Source: Desulfobacteraceae bacterium Eth-SRB2 | GTDB lineage: Bacteria; Desulfobacterota; Desulfobacteria; Desulfobacterales; UBA11574 | Length of the DNA: 64,000 nucleotides | Assembly: GCA_004193595.1 (NCBI GenBank) | Contig: RPGQ01000021.1 | Location: 1-64,000 of the forward strand | Direction: 5' to 3' | Shown here: positions 25,895 to 35,023 of the stretch, in pieces | How the letters are laid out: every line of letters begins with the position of its first letter | How positions within the stretch are numbered: the stretch's first letter is position 1 | The notes under the pieces: generated by a model | What the model was told of the DNA's origin: nothing | Database searches by the model: none | The model's input: only the letters and a program-made list of their open reading frames with translations | Made by a program: the position numbers and the translations under genes

Positions 25895-26623
25895 TCATAG
25901 TATTTCAGCGAGAACCACTGTGGTATTATCCCTTCCTCCAGCGGATATGGCCATTTCAATGAGTTTTTCAGTCTTTTGAGGCAAGGCAATGTCTGAATAA
26001 AGGACCTGGCCGATGAGGTGGTCATCGATCATATCGGTCAAGCCGTCTGAGCAGAGAAGAAACAGATCGCCGGAATACGTTTTCCCTTTTAAAATATCGA
26101 GAGCTAAATTTCCATTTATGCCCACGGCTCGCAGGATGACGTTGCGAAGGGAATGTTCTTTAGCTTGAACAGGTGTAATCAACCCCTGATCTATCTGGTC
26201 CTGTACAAGAGAATGATCCTTGGTAAGCTGCTTAAGTTGACCATTCCGGATACGGTAGATTCGGCTGTCTCCAATATGGCCAATTAAAAAGCCGTGCTCG
26301 TGAAAAGCAATGAGTTCAGCGGTGCAGCCCATTCCCTGGTGATGGGGATTCTCCCTCACATACTCTAAAATCCTTTCATGGGCAGAACGGAACGTCTTTT
26401 TAACCTTCACAAGTGTGTTATTTTCAGATTGATCCTTATCGGCTGAAAAAACTTCAAGTGCTGTTTCAGTAAAAATTCGACTGGCCAATTCACCGGCGGC
26501 AGCGCCGCCCATCCCATCTGACACAAGGCAGAATCCAATATCAGGTTTGATGAGAAACGTATCTTCGTTATTCGGGCGTATAAGCCCAACATCTGTTTTT
26601 CCAAAATAATTTATTTTTGACAT
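25895..26623 (-). CDS. PP2C-type Ser/Thr phosphatase
   Basis: 242-aa cytoplasmic metal-dependent phosphatase of the Stp/PrpC group. All metal and catalytic motifs are present: RPNNEDTF near 17, SDGMGGAAAGELAS near 35-48, GHIGDSRIYRI near 115, LLCSDGLTDMID near 188 and GRDNTTVVLAEI near 230. It will reverse phosphorylation by the neighbouring kinases. Gene order kinase-phosphatase-kinase with a double-FHA protein nearby is a common bacterial signalling set. ATG 26623 is preceded by an AT-rich stretch with a weak AAAG. The upstream kinase gene ends 47 bases before it. Confidence 0.95.
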   Translation of the reverse strand: MSKINYFGKTDVGLIRPNNEDTFLIKPDIGFCLVSDGMGGAAAGELASRIFTETALEVFSADKDQSENNTLVKVKKTFRSAHERILEYVRENPHHQGMGCTAELIAFHEHGFLIGHIGDSRIYRIRNGQLKQLTKDHSLVQDQIDQGLITPVQAKEHSLRNVILRAVGINGNLALDILKGKTYSGDLFLLCSDGLTDMIDDHLIGQVLYSDIALPQKTEKLIEMAISAGGRDNTTVVLAEIL

Positions 26624-26670
26624 AACTTTAAAAAACCAATAAATAACATGAAAAACGCATACACAGCTTT

Positions 26671-28305
26671 TTAGGGCGTTTTTTCGGCTGCTCCGAAGTT
26701 CTTCCTCATAAAATCTGCAAGATTGGATGTATCGTAAGTTATACTCAATTTATTTCTCAGGCTCATCAGATCATCATGGATTTCCTGCGCGGTTTGATAC
26801 CTTAATTTTTTATCTTTTTCCAAACATTTCATCACAATTCTGTTTTGCTCATCCGGAATGTCCGGCCTTAGGCTTATCAGAGGGGGAATCTCCTTTTTAG
26901 GAATGGTGCGAATGGCCTCTATATGATTATCAAATCGATACACCTTCTTATAGGAAAGTATTTCATAAAAGACCAGCCCCAGTGCATAGATATCAGCCTG
27001 GTGGTCTACCTCCTGCCCCAGTACTTGTTCAGGAGACAAATAAGATAGTTTTCCTTTAATTACACCCGCCTGGGTCATGCTGGGCTCGGAACGTGCTTTG
27101 GAAATTCCAAAATCGGCTATTTTCACTTCTCCTAGAAACGAAATCAGTATGTTTTGGGGGCTTATATCCCGATGTACAATATATAAAGGTTCGCCACTAC
27201 TGTCATCCTTTCTTTTATGGGAGTACGTCAGTCCCATACATATTTTCATTATAAGAAAAATGGAAAGATCAACAGGAAGCCCTTGTTTTAAGTGCGTCAT
27301 GATTTCACCCAGGTTCTTTCCCGGAATATAGTCCATTGCAATTAAATAAGCGTTCTGTATCTTACCGAAATCAATAATCTGGACGATGTTTGGGTGTTGT
27401 AGCAGAGCGGCGAGCCTGGCTTCACGAATAAACATTTTTATAAAATCTTGGTTTTCAGATAGGTGGGGAAGTATTTTTTTAATGGCAACCGTTCTCCGAA
27501 AACCATCTTCACGAATGTAGTCCGCGATAAACAGCTCGGCCATGCCGCCCTCTGCGATCTTCTTTGTTAACACATAAGGACCGATCTTTACCATTCCTTG
27601 GACTTCTTCCCGAATTTTTCTTGCTTTTGCCCGGAAGATACGATCAACAAAAAATAAAATCACTGCCACCAGAAGGGTGCTAAGGAACAGCATTGACAAA
27701 AATATCATCCTGAATCTGCTTAAAGCCTGGTTAAGTTCCGTGGAAGACATCAGGTAATATACCTTGCCGATTTTTACCCCGGAATAAGATATATCTCGGG
27801 AAAAACGGAAAAGCGGTTTGTTGTCATCTCCTCCTTTTCCGGTCTCAATTAATACACCATCAATGCTCTTTACCGGTCTTAAATCCTGTAAAGACATCAA
27901 TGGACGGTTGATCATCTCAGGATCGGAGTGCGCCAGGACCTTATTTTTGTGGTCAAGGATAGCTGCAAAAACCAGATTTTTGTTTTTTGCAAATTCCCCG
28001 ATAGCAACATTCAAAGAAAGTACATCTTTTCCCAGCAACGATGAACCGGTTTTTACAGACAGGCTCTGAGTTGCAGATATCCCTTTTTGATAAAAATCAT
28101 TTTTCAGGCCCGTCCAAGTATTTCGGTATATTATAAAGCCGCCGATATTAATGACCAGCCAGGAGATAAGACATATAACAATGCTTTTTTTGTTCCGTTT
28201 AACAAACTCAATACTAAATAGTTTTTTGGAAATGGCAGAAAAGGTTTTTGTTGAAAATTGTTTTACCCATAACATGGTCGTTGAAGCTTTTTCACTAACC
28301 GTCAT
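26671..28305 (-). CDS. Transmembrane sensor Ser/Thr protein kinase
   Basis: About 544 aa from ATG 28305, which has GGGGAG at good spacing; an earlier frame start at 28341 lacks one. Membrane helices lie at about 40-60 and 200-222 and enclose a periplasmic sensor of the CACHE type (FAAILDHKNKVLAHSDPEM, YSGVKIGKVYYLM). The kinase domain starts near 240 (GPYVLTKKIAEGGMAELF), with VAIKKILPHL, HRDISPQNILI, DFGIS and LSPEQ. The catalytic-loop Lys is replaced by Ser, as in many myxobacterial-type kinases. The sensor module is shared with the proteins at 28351-29232 and 55350-56987. It probably works with the phosphatase downstream and the sensor-only gene 45 bases upstream. Confidence 0.92.
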   Translation of the reverse strand: MTVSEKASTTMLWVKQFSTKTFSAISKKLFSIEFVKRNKKSIVICLISWLVINIGGFIIYRNTWTGLKNDFYQKGISATQSLSVKTGSSLLGKDVLSLNVAIGEFAKNKNLVFAAILDHKNKVLAHSDPEMINRPLMSLQDLRPVKSIDGVLIETGKGGDDNKPLFRFSRDISYSGVKIGKVYYLMSSTELNQALSRFRMIFLSMLFLSTLLVAVILFFVDRIFRAKARKIREEVQGMVKIGPYVLTKKIAEGGMAELFIADYIREDGFRRTVAIKKILPHLSENQDFIKMFIREARLAALLQHPNIVQIIDFGKIQNAYLIAMDYIPGKNLGEIMTHLKQGLPVDLSIFLIMKICMGLTYSHKRKDDSSGEPLYIVHRDISPQNILISFLGEVKIADFGISKARSEPSMTQAGVIKGKLSYLSPEQVLGQEVDHQADIYALGLVFYEILSYKKVYRFDNHIEAIRTIPKKEIPPLISLRPDIPDEQNRIVMKCLEKDKKLRYQTAQEIHDDLMSLRNKLSITYDTSNLADFMRKNFGAAEKTP

Positions 28306-28350
28306 AATTTTCTCCCCGCCATTGCAAACAATCGTGGCCAATAATACAGG

Positions 28351-29232
28351 TTATTCAACAGCAAGTTTTTTAATGATTTCAGTGCATCGAAAAATCACCT
28401 GTCGCTTCAGCCACACCAAGTCTTCTCTATTTGAAACTTCTGACAGACCAATCCCTTTTAAAGGTCGAAATCGGACCGTATTGGATCCATCCTGAATTGA
28501 TTTGACAATTAAGAATTTGTCCAGATTAATATCGGAAAAACGTTCCCGAGAGAAGGGTTGTTCTGCCCCGCATAAGGGACAGGACATATTTGAATTTTCA
28601 AAAATTTTCAGGTCAAAGGGAACTTTTGAGCTATATCGGGTTTTCAACGCACCTGTAATAGATCTGAGGCCTTTAGAATAAAGGCCGGTCAGTACCAACA
28701 CCAGTATGATAAAGATAGAAATGGCAATGATAATAAATCCATACCTAATTCTATTTATCCAGACGGCAGAATAACTCAGATAAAATTTGCCGATTCGAGT
28801 CCCCGCATAAATTATATCCGTTGAAAAATTGATGACCCGACTGCGACGGTTGGAAGAACCTTCCCAGAAAGATACATGATCAGAACTGGACACGCGATCA
28901 CTTTTAACCGGTAGTAACTGGTTAGGATCGGTATAGGCAATAATTTTATTTTTATGATCAAGAATGGAAGCATATGACACACCCGATCTCTTTTCCACAT
29001 CCTGTAGTATCTTTCTTAAGGACGTTACGTCATGTTCAAGAAGCGGCAAACTTATTTTACCGGTAACTTCATGCAGCAATGCCACCCCGGATTGAGTGAT
29101 ATGGTTTTTAATCTTTTCTATCTTAAAAGAAATAATCGCATACCCAATAACCACAACCAACCACCATATTGCCACACACAGAAAAAGACGACTCTTTTTT
29201 ACGCTGCCCGTATCTTTGTCTTTAAAATTCAT
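28351..29232 (-). CDS. Sensor-only membrane protein, paralogue of the kinase sensors
   Basis: 293 aa. Two membrane helices (about 14-34 and 167-188) surround a periplasmic domain with the same landmarks as the kinases (SYASILDHKNKIIAYTDP, YAGTRIGKFYLSY). Instead of a kinase, the cytoplasmic tail (about 190-293) has a single CPLCG half-ribbon near 223 and a helical end (LVWLKRQVIFRCTEIIKK). It starts the minus-strand signalling set; ATG 29232 is 41 bases from the family B repeat. A role as a regulator or decoy of the kinase next door is plausible; the tail's function is unknown to me. Confidence 0.78.
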   Translation of the reverse strand: MNFKDKDTGSVKKSRLFLCVAIWWLVVVIGYAIISFKIEKIKNHITQSGVALLHEVTGKISLPLLEHDVTSLRKILQDVEKRSGVSYASILDHKNKIIAYTDPNQLLPVKSDRVSSSDHVSFWEGSSNRRSRVINFSTDIIYAGTRIGKFYLSYSAVWINRIRYGFIIIAISIFIILVLVLTGLYSKGLRSITGALKTRYSSKVPFDLKIFENSNMSCPLCGAEQPFSRERFSDINLDKFLIVKSIQDGSNTVRFRPLKGIGLSEVSNREDLVWLKRQVIFRCTEIIKKLAVE

Positions 29233-29272
29233 TAATAAGTCGCCTCATTAATTGCAAATTGCAATGACAGAA

Positions 29273-29558
29273 AAGTAAAGATCCGGGTCCAGAGGGCCCG
29301 GCTTTGATTATCCCCAGAGGGGATTTAGTTTGCCTTCAATTAACGATTTACGGAATACTGGAGTATTGAAGTGGTGGAGTAATGGAAGAAACCCCTTTTT
29401 TCATCGCTCTCAGAAAACAGATCCCTGGAGAAAATCTGAAAGTTTAAAGCTCTTTTTTTTAAATCAACACTCCAATACTCTTGATTTATACGGGCAGAGC
29501 CATAGAACTCTGACTCCCGCAATGCGGGACAGGCTTGGCCCAGAGGACCAGGTTTTTC
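29273..29558. repeat. Dispersed repeat family B, copy 1
   Basis: Begins AAGTAAAGATCCGGGTCCAG and ends GGACCAGGTTTTT. Nearly identical to 57267-57593. Inside are short hairpins (GGGTCCAGAGGGCCCGG, CCCGCAATGCGGGACAGG) and a family C-like core (GGAGTATTGAAGTGGTGG, ACTCCAATACTC). Both copies lie upstream of a minus-strand gene coding the same sensor module. The open frames inside are repeat by-products. A related tail (CTGACCTGGCCCAAAGGACC) is at about 32050. Confidence 0.82.
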
Positions 29559-29780
29559 AAAGCAAAATAAAACCAAGGCATTTGGTTATGCCGCATTTTA
29601 GAATTTTATGCATATACTATATGTTAGAAGTTAAAAAACTTTTAAAAATTATTATAATACCAAAATATTGTCAAGAAACTTATCGGGTGGTTTATCCCGA
29701 AAATAAACGACACAACCCTTCATTCCTTCACTAAAAACCATTATTCTTGAATTCGTGATTATGCTATGCTATATATATTT

Positions 29781-29810
29781 TTGACAAGCAAACGGTTAAT
29801 AAAGATTAAT
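29781..29810 (+). promoter_or_regulatory. Possible sigma70-type promoter for the FHA gene
   Basis: TTGACA at 29781-29786 and ATTAAT at 29805-29810, spaced 18 bases, about 68 bases before the FHA protein start. The -10 is a poor match, so this is tentative. Confidence 0.35.
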
Positions 29811-29877
29811 TCCAGCTGCCCTTGCATCTGCAATGGTTATGGTGAATTTAAATTTCAAAAGAAAATAAGGCGTTATT

Positions 29878-30780
29878 ATGGGGAATATACCGGCTATTGT
29901 TATCCAGCTTATTCATATCGAGGGACCTTTGAAAGGCGAGATCCAGGAATTTTCAGATCCTGAGATTTCCATTGGAAGGCATCCGTCCTGTCACGTTCAG
30001 TTTCTAAAAGACCTGAGGATCGTTTCTCGACAGCATGCCCGGATTATCCGGGAGGGAAACCGGTTTAAACTGATCAACCAGAGCAAGAACGGGACATATT
30101 TAAACGGGAAAATAGTCCCTGAAGCATATTTAAAAAACGGAGATGTGCTGATGCTTGCCCAAGGAGGGCCAAAGATAAGTTTTTTAACAAAGATAGAAGA
30201 AGTTAAGCAAGCCGTCGATCGACTTACACCCGCCGCGCCTAAACTACCGGATACACCACCAAAAACACCTCCTGCTGAAGCGCCTCCAGCACCGCCGGTC
30301 CAACCAAAGCCAGCGCCTTCGCCGGATGTTTCCGTTCAAAAGATCAAGGTTCCGCTCATTATACAATATGGCCCTACGCTCCGGTCATTTAATGAACTGC
30401 CCGTTACCATTGGAAAAGGTCCGGGCTGCGATTTTATTCTAAATCACCCTTCAGTTTTCGATCAACATGCCCGGCTATTCTTCAGCCAAGATCAGTACTG
30501 GGTAAAAGATCTTACCGGCCGGCAGTCTGTATCCATAAACGGTCATCCCATCAATATTAAAGCGCCCCTTAATCCCGACAACCAACTGGCGTTGAGCCTC
30601 CAAGGACCAAGGTTTCGGTTTCTGGTAGGGGGTCGGTTGGCTGAAATCGAAGAGCCTATTCCCGAAGTTCCGTTGGATAAACCCCCGGGCAAGGAAAAAG
30701 CGTCAGAACAGACAGATCCTAATGAAACTGACCCTAAAAAGCCGGGATCTGTTTTTAAAAAACTTTTTTTTTGGAATTGA
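29878..30780 (+). CDS. Double FHA-domain protein
   Basis: 300-aa cytoplasmic phosphothreonine-binding protein. FHA1 spans about 5-100 (ISIGRHPSCHVQF, VSRQHARI, NGTYLNGK, all the peptide-binding Arg, Ser, His and Asn present). A Pro-rich linker (about 118-150) leads to FHA2 at about 158-262 (VTIGKGPGCDFIL, DQHARLF, SVSINGH), where the conserved Arg of GR is a Lys and Ser before the His is replaced, so phospho-binding may be weaker. The tail is Pro/Glu-rich and ends in KKLFFWN. It is divergent from the kinase set and probably docks phosphorylated partners. ATG 29878 follows AAGG at a usable spacing. Confidence 0.92.
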   Translation: MGNIPAIVIQLIHIEGPLKGEIQEFSDPEISIGRHPSCHVQFLKDLRIVSRQHARIIREGNRFKLINQSKNGTYLNGKIVPEAYLKNGDVLMLAQGGPKISFLTKIEEVKQAVDRLTPAAPKLPDTPPKTPPAEAPPAPPVQPKPAPSPDVSVQKIKVPLIIQYGPTLRSFNELPVTIGKGPGCDFILNHPSVFDQHARLFFSQDQYWVKDLTGRQSVSINGHPINIKAPLNPDNQLALSLQGPRFRFLVGGRLAEIEEPIPEVPLDKPPGKEKASEQTDPNETDPKKPGSVFKKLFFWN

Positions 30781-31269
30781 AAAAAATTATGCAATCTACC
30801 CCCATGCCATTCAAGATTTTGGCCCTGGCACCTTTTCGACTAGATGACGAAATATGTAACATCTCAATAAATTATGGATGAATTGGGAATTTCCTTTGTT
30901 TCTGGTTTGCTTTCTTTGTTTTTCGTGTCCCGGCTAATTCCAATAAACGGCCGCGTATCCAGCCATCAAGATTCCTGAATAACATGCGGAGACCCGGAAT
31001 CCGGGGAGGCGTCAAAGCCACTGTATTCCGTTTTTTGCCGGAATGACGAAAAAACTTGACCATCGAGGGAAAAAAATAATATAATATGTTTATAAATTGC
31101 AAATATTAAGCATAGATTAATGTTGATATTTCTGATTTTTTTGTAAAATCGAATTTTTTATGTTTATTGATTCAATGATGAATTATTGGAGGATTACTAC
31201 AATTTTTAAAACATTCTGTAATTATATCTATTATCATTTTTCATTTGAGCAGTAAATTAGGAGCGGAGA
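30781..31269. other. Intergenic region with repeat fragments
   Basis: Holds a left-half family A copy (TAACATCTCAATAAATTATG at 30857-30878) and a stretch with CCGGAATCCGG and GCCGGAATGACG motifs (30990-31060) of the kind common in intergenic repeats. No coding frame is convincing. The last 150 bases are very AT-rich and should hold the promoter of the next gene. Confidence 0.5.
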
Positions 31270-31632
31270 GTGAGATACATTTTTATCGCGTTAACCATTG
31301 GATTGGGTATAATCGGTTTTTTTATTCCCATGGCATGGATCGGTGCCGCAATCACTACAATCCTTGCCATTGTATTAAAACCGCCTGGCGTATATGAAAA
31401 CACTAAACCGAAATTCAGCGAACTACAGAAAGGACTTCGAGGAGAAGTAGTCGGGGGGCAGACCATGCGCGATTGCCCGTTTTGTTTAAATAAAATCAAG
31501 GTGGATGCGCGAAAGTGCCCCTATTGCGAAGAGTGGGTGGAACCGACCAAAGGGTTTAAAATTTGCGCCCATTGCGGCACCCACAACACAATAGAGGCGT
31601 TCCAGTGTAAAAAATGCAGAAGAGCAATCTAA
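31270..31632 (+). CDS. Small membrane protein with two zinc ribbons
   Basis: 120 aa. Start GTG 31270 follows AGGAGCGGAGA. Residues about 3-38 form one or two hydrophobic helices (YIFIALTIGLGIIGFF). The rest has two zinc-ribbon half pairs: CPFC and CPYC (near 70 and 84) and CAHC with CKKC (near 102 and 115). A membrane-tethered double zinc ribbon of this kind may act in protein contacts; no enzyme motif is seen. It stands alone between AT-rich gaps. Confidence 0.75.
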   Translation: MRYIFIALTIGLGIIGFFIPMAWIGAAITTILAIVLKPPGVYENTKPKFSELQKGLRGEVVGGQTMRDCPFCLNKIKVDARKCPYCEEWVEPTKGFKICAHCGTHNTIEAFQCKKCRRAI

Positions 31633-32373
31633 GAGGAACATGTTATAGATTTCCCGAAATTAAATTCCACAACAAAACAGATATCAGTTGACACTCAAAG
31701 GGATAAAGTTGACGAACATATTGAATGCGTTTTTAGCTGCGTCTACTGAAAAATTGATGAAGATGTCTGCATAATTTTCTTGTTTTTTTGACAGGGTTTA
31801 AGGAATAAGGCACTTAAGTGCCTAAAGTTTATCCTGTGGAATGCGAAGCCTATTCCTCCGGGATTATGGTGTCGCTCCGCTCCGCTGATTTTGTATAATT
31901 TCCATAATTCCTTGACCTTAGCTCACTGTTATGAAACGGGCTGACCTCAGATGTGCTATAGCACATCTGAGGCCAGCCCATTTCATATTATTTTTAAACT
32001 TTAGTTCACTTCAAACTCTTGTAGCAATTCTTCAGGAAGAGCCGGAAAACTCTGACCTGGCCCAAAGGACCAGGTTTTTTTAAGGACAAAACAAATCATG
32101 AATTCGGCTCAATATGATCATTTCATACATAAGAACTTATTGACAAGCTACTAAAATCCTTTGTATTTGATTAAAATGACGATCACAAAGCATCATCCCC
32201 TTTTGCAAAGGGAGTTCAGGGGAATTTTCATCCACCATGCTGAAATCCTCCTTTATGAAAGAAGGACTTTTTCACAAAACTTTGGACGCTTCAGTTAAGT
32301 TGATCGTGGTATCGATCCGACAAGAAAGCCGGCGATGAATAACTTACAGCGCCGGGTGGGAGAAGGATAACAA
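31633..32373. other. 740-base intergenic region with palindromes
   Basis: No gene is seen. It contains a 16-bp perfect palindrome AGGCACTTAAGTGCCT (31808-31823), a long hairpin at 31931-31986, a family B-like tail at about 32040-32080 and a right-half family A copy at 32098-32150. The promoter of the pilus locus is expected between 32150 and 32370, but I see no convincing -35/-10 or -24/-12 pair. Confidence 0.5.
31931..31986. terminator. Long near-perfect hairpin
   Basis: Stem of about 26 bp with two mismatches: GGGCTGACCTCAGATGTGC pairs with GCACATCTGAGGCCAGCCC around a TATA loop, with ATGAAA/TTTCAT flanks extending it. Followed by an AT-rich tail. A terminator or a protein-binding site; it is 300 bases from the previous gene. 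Confidence 0.6.
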
Positions 32374-33375
32374 ATGATAAGATGGGGGTCGTCCAATACC
32401 CAGAAAGGTTTTACCCTGATAGAACTGTTGGCTGTGGTCATCATATTAAGTGTGGTTACCTATATTTCAATCACCCTGTTCAATTCTGTAAAGGCTCGCG
32501 ATCAGCTCCGCGAAACCCGGCAGCGTATAGATTTAATAGCTGCTAAAATCAAACAATATTACCAAACCCACCAGCAGCTACCCAAACCCATACCGGAAGA
32601 CGGGACCGGAGTGCCGGTTGAAGCGCTTGACATGGAACAGAAATACCGTCTGGATGCCTGGGGGCAGTATTTAGAATATCATCGGGCTACCCACACGGGT
32701 CAAGATACCGACGATCTTGTGGGCTACGAGGTAGACGGCCACGAACCCGCTGCGGTGGTGTTGATTAGTCTTGGCCCCAATCAGACCCGGGATTACGAGT
32801 CCAATGAAACAGTGTATCCTCAAGAATTTACTACCGGGACCGAGTCAGATGACCTTCTCATAGCTACTGACGTGACGGCAGATGCCATACGGATTACGGA
32901 GCATAAACTGAAAGTGCTCCAGGAAAAGGTGGCGGCCTACGACGCGCTGTTTGCCGGTATTGATAACAATGGCGATGGAACAGTGGATAACACTTCCAAT
33001 GTGGGAGAGCCTGCGGACTTGAGAGATGATGCGCCCAATACCTGCCCACCGACCCACAGCTTTGCCAATGACCCTTCTGAAGGGCTTTCGACCCTGAGCG
33101 CGATTGAGGAGACGGGGGCTTATAATTGTCCAGCGCCCGTTGTTGACCATATTGTTAAATTTTATGGTTTACCCAGTGGCTCTCCGGAGGGCTACGATCA
33201 TGACCCTTGGGTCGACCAAAACGGCCAATTTAGACAATTTAAATGGGGATATGAGGGCCGGCCGATAGATGAAGACTCCCAAATTACAACTTCGGATCCC
33301 AGGTATCATCGATTCTATTCCAGCGGTCCGGACGCTGACGACAGTCAGGACGATATTATTTTCAGCGGAAATTAA
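32374..33375 (+). CDS. Large type IV prepilin-like protein, two GspG-like modules
   Basis: 333 aa, first gene of the pilus locus, with GAAGGA before ATG. The prepilin peptide ends KG, cleaved before FTLIELLAVVIILS (Glu5 present), giving the hydrophobic helix of a pilin. The mature part holds two copies of a GspG-type C-terminal motif: YRLDAWGQYLEY with ISLGPNQ (about 88-142), then DPW with FKWG and FYSSGPDADDSQDDI (about 271-330). Between them is an EF-hand-like loop DNNGDGTVD at about 207-215. In GspG this motif binds calcium. Three other genes here share this plan. It is likely a minor pilin of a pilus or secretion pseudopilus. Confidence 0.88.
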   Translation: MIRWGSSNTQKGFTLIELLAVVIILSVVTYISITLFNSVKARDQLRETRQRIDLIAAKIKQYYQTHQQLPKPIPEDGTGVPVEALDMEQKYRLDAWGQYLEYHRATHTGQDTDDLVGYEVDGHEPAAVVLISLGPNQTRDYESNETVYPQEFTTGTESDDLLIATDVTADAIRITEHKLKVLQEKVAAYDALFAGIDNNGDGTVDNTSNVGEPADLRDDAPNTCPPTHSFANDPSEGLSTLSAIEETGAYNCPAPVVDHIVKFYGLPSGSPEGYDHDPWVDQNGQFRQFKWGYEGRPIDEDSQITTSDPRYHRFYSSGPDADDSQDDIIFSGN

Positions 33376-33484
33376 AATAGATTGACACAGATTACATTTA
33401 TCTTTTGATTTTAAACGATTCAATACATGAAAAGACTTCGGCGGCCAATAAAGGTCGCCGAATGGATCAAAAAAGAGTGAGTAC

Positions 33485-34972
33485 ATGGATCCTTTAATAA
33501 AAAATGATCAGAGAGCCTTTACTCTATTGGAAATTTTGGCGGCCTTGGGAATTCTTGTAGTCATATTAGTTTTTTTCTTCCGGCTAACCAAATCTTATGA
33601 GGGGCAAACTGCGGTTGAGAATACCCGAAGTCGCATGCAAGCCATCGTAGAGAGCGCAAAAGCGTATTATTTAAGTCACGGGAATTTGCCTATCGTTCCT
33701 TGGGATGTGAATGACGATCCTCCCGGTATTCCGGTGGTGGAAGCCGGGAAGCTAAATGTGGATCCTAAATTCCGATTCGACGGCTGGCAGCGAGAGATGC
33801 GGTATATCAGTTATACCAATGACGGCGATTCTGAAACTAACCGTCCGCCAGAGATCCGGATCGATGAATTATCTCCCCCCCGTGAAGGGGACGCCATGGT
33901 GGTCATACCGGTGGGAACCCGAACGCTTATTCGAGCCATTGAGTTTGAGGGTCGGCGGGTGGCCGGACTGATTATCAGCAGCGGTCCCGATCAAACTTTC
34001 ACTTATCCTGCCCCTGAACCAATTGATGTGGATTACGGGTATTCACCAATGGAATATCGACCGGGTTCGGCCAGCGACGATATCTTTATGCCTATCGATC
34101 TTACGGCAGAAGCCACTCAAATCGCCCTTGCTGAACTGAAGGCCTTGAATGATAAGGTCGCCGCATTTGAAGATCGGTATTTGGGGGTGGACAATGACGG
34201 GGATAACCCGCCGCGTTATGATGAGGCCGGATGTCGAGGTATTCCTTACGGTGTTGACGGCCAGCCAATCACTTTCCCGCCGGGCTGGGATGAATGCAGT
34301 GATTTAATCGTGCCGCCACGGCCATCGGAATCCTTTCCGCCCAGGACGGATAGGGATATTAACTGCGGCAGACCTACATTGGATTATATGAAAGCTAATT
34401 TCTGTGGTGACCCCAATGCTGCGGGGGCTAATTGTGATATCTCCGGTGGTTACTATGTGCCGGAGGTCATAGGCTTTGATTCGGTGCCGATGCCTCCAAC
34501 CGATCCCAATTTTGATCCCCTTATTCTGGGTCAGCTCTGTGTTTCCGCGAGAGATCCTGCTTCAGCAGATTATGCTCGGCTCCCTTTTGATCGAGGAAAC
34601 CCTCAACCCGATGACTGTCACTGGGGACTGGTGGAAACCCGATATGGAGACGGCACCACCCCGCAACCCAACGAAACCGATGGCGATCAAGCAAGGGCCT
34701 TTATTTTTTGTCTTTTTAATTTGAGTCCTGATGCTATCGTGGATCCTTGGCTGAATGGATATGTTTGGGGTTGTGGTATAGAGGAAACTTTTGATACCAA
34801 TGATCCGCTGAATCTCCCTGATCATGGCGGCTGTCAATATGTCTACCCTGTTGACGATTCCCATTTCCGCCGGTTTTTTTCGGCAGGACCCGACGGACTT
34901 CCCGCGTTACTCGAAGCCGAGATAGAAACAACGCCTGAGGAGCAGGCGGCCACCGACGATATTGTTTCCTGA
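33485..34972 (+). CDS. Large type IV prepilin-like protein, 495 aa
   Basis: Prepilin with cleavage before FTLLEILAALGILV; the residue at -1 is Ala rather than Gly, which peptidases tolerate. Glu5 is present. First module: FRFDGWQREMRY with ISSGPDQTF (about 98-178) and ASDDIFMP. Central loop VDNDGDN near 238. A Cys-rich insertion of about 150 residues (such as CGRPTLDYMKANFCGD and DISGGYYVPEV) lies before the second module DPWLNGYVWGCG ... FFSAGPDGLPA, ending TDDIVS. The insertion, absent from its relatives, may be a binding domain, so this could be a tip adhesin-like pilin. It starts 109 bases after the previous gene. Confidence 0.86.
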   Translation: MDPLIKNDQRAFTLLEILAALGILVVILVFFFRLTKSYEGQTAVENTRSRMQAIVESAKAYYLSHGNLPIVPWDVNDDPPGIPVVEAGKLNVDPKFRFDGWQREMRYISYTNDGDSETNRPPEIRIDELSPPREGDAMVVIPVGTRTLIRAIEFEGRRVAGLIISSGPDQTFTYPAPEPIDVDYGYSPMEYRPGSASDDIFMPIDLTAEATQIALAELKALNDKVAAFEDRYLGVDNDGDNPPRYDEAGCRGIPYGVDGQPITFPPGWDECSDLIVPPRPSESFPPRTDRDINCGRPTLDYMKANFCGDPNAAGANCDISGGYYVPEVIGFDSVPMPPTDPNFDPLILGQLCVSARDPASADYARLPFDRGNPQPDDCHWGLVETRYGDGTTPQPNETDGDQARAFIFCLFNLSPDAIVDPWLNGYVWGCGIEETFDTNDPLNLPDHGGCQYVYPVDDSHFRRFFSAGPDGLPALLEAEIETTPEEQAATDDIVS

Positions 34973-35023
34973 TTCGATTTTTAACGGTAGAAGGCTTAAA
35001 TTAAAGGTGGAGAGGGGAAAAGA

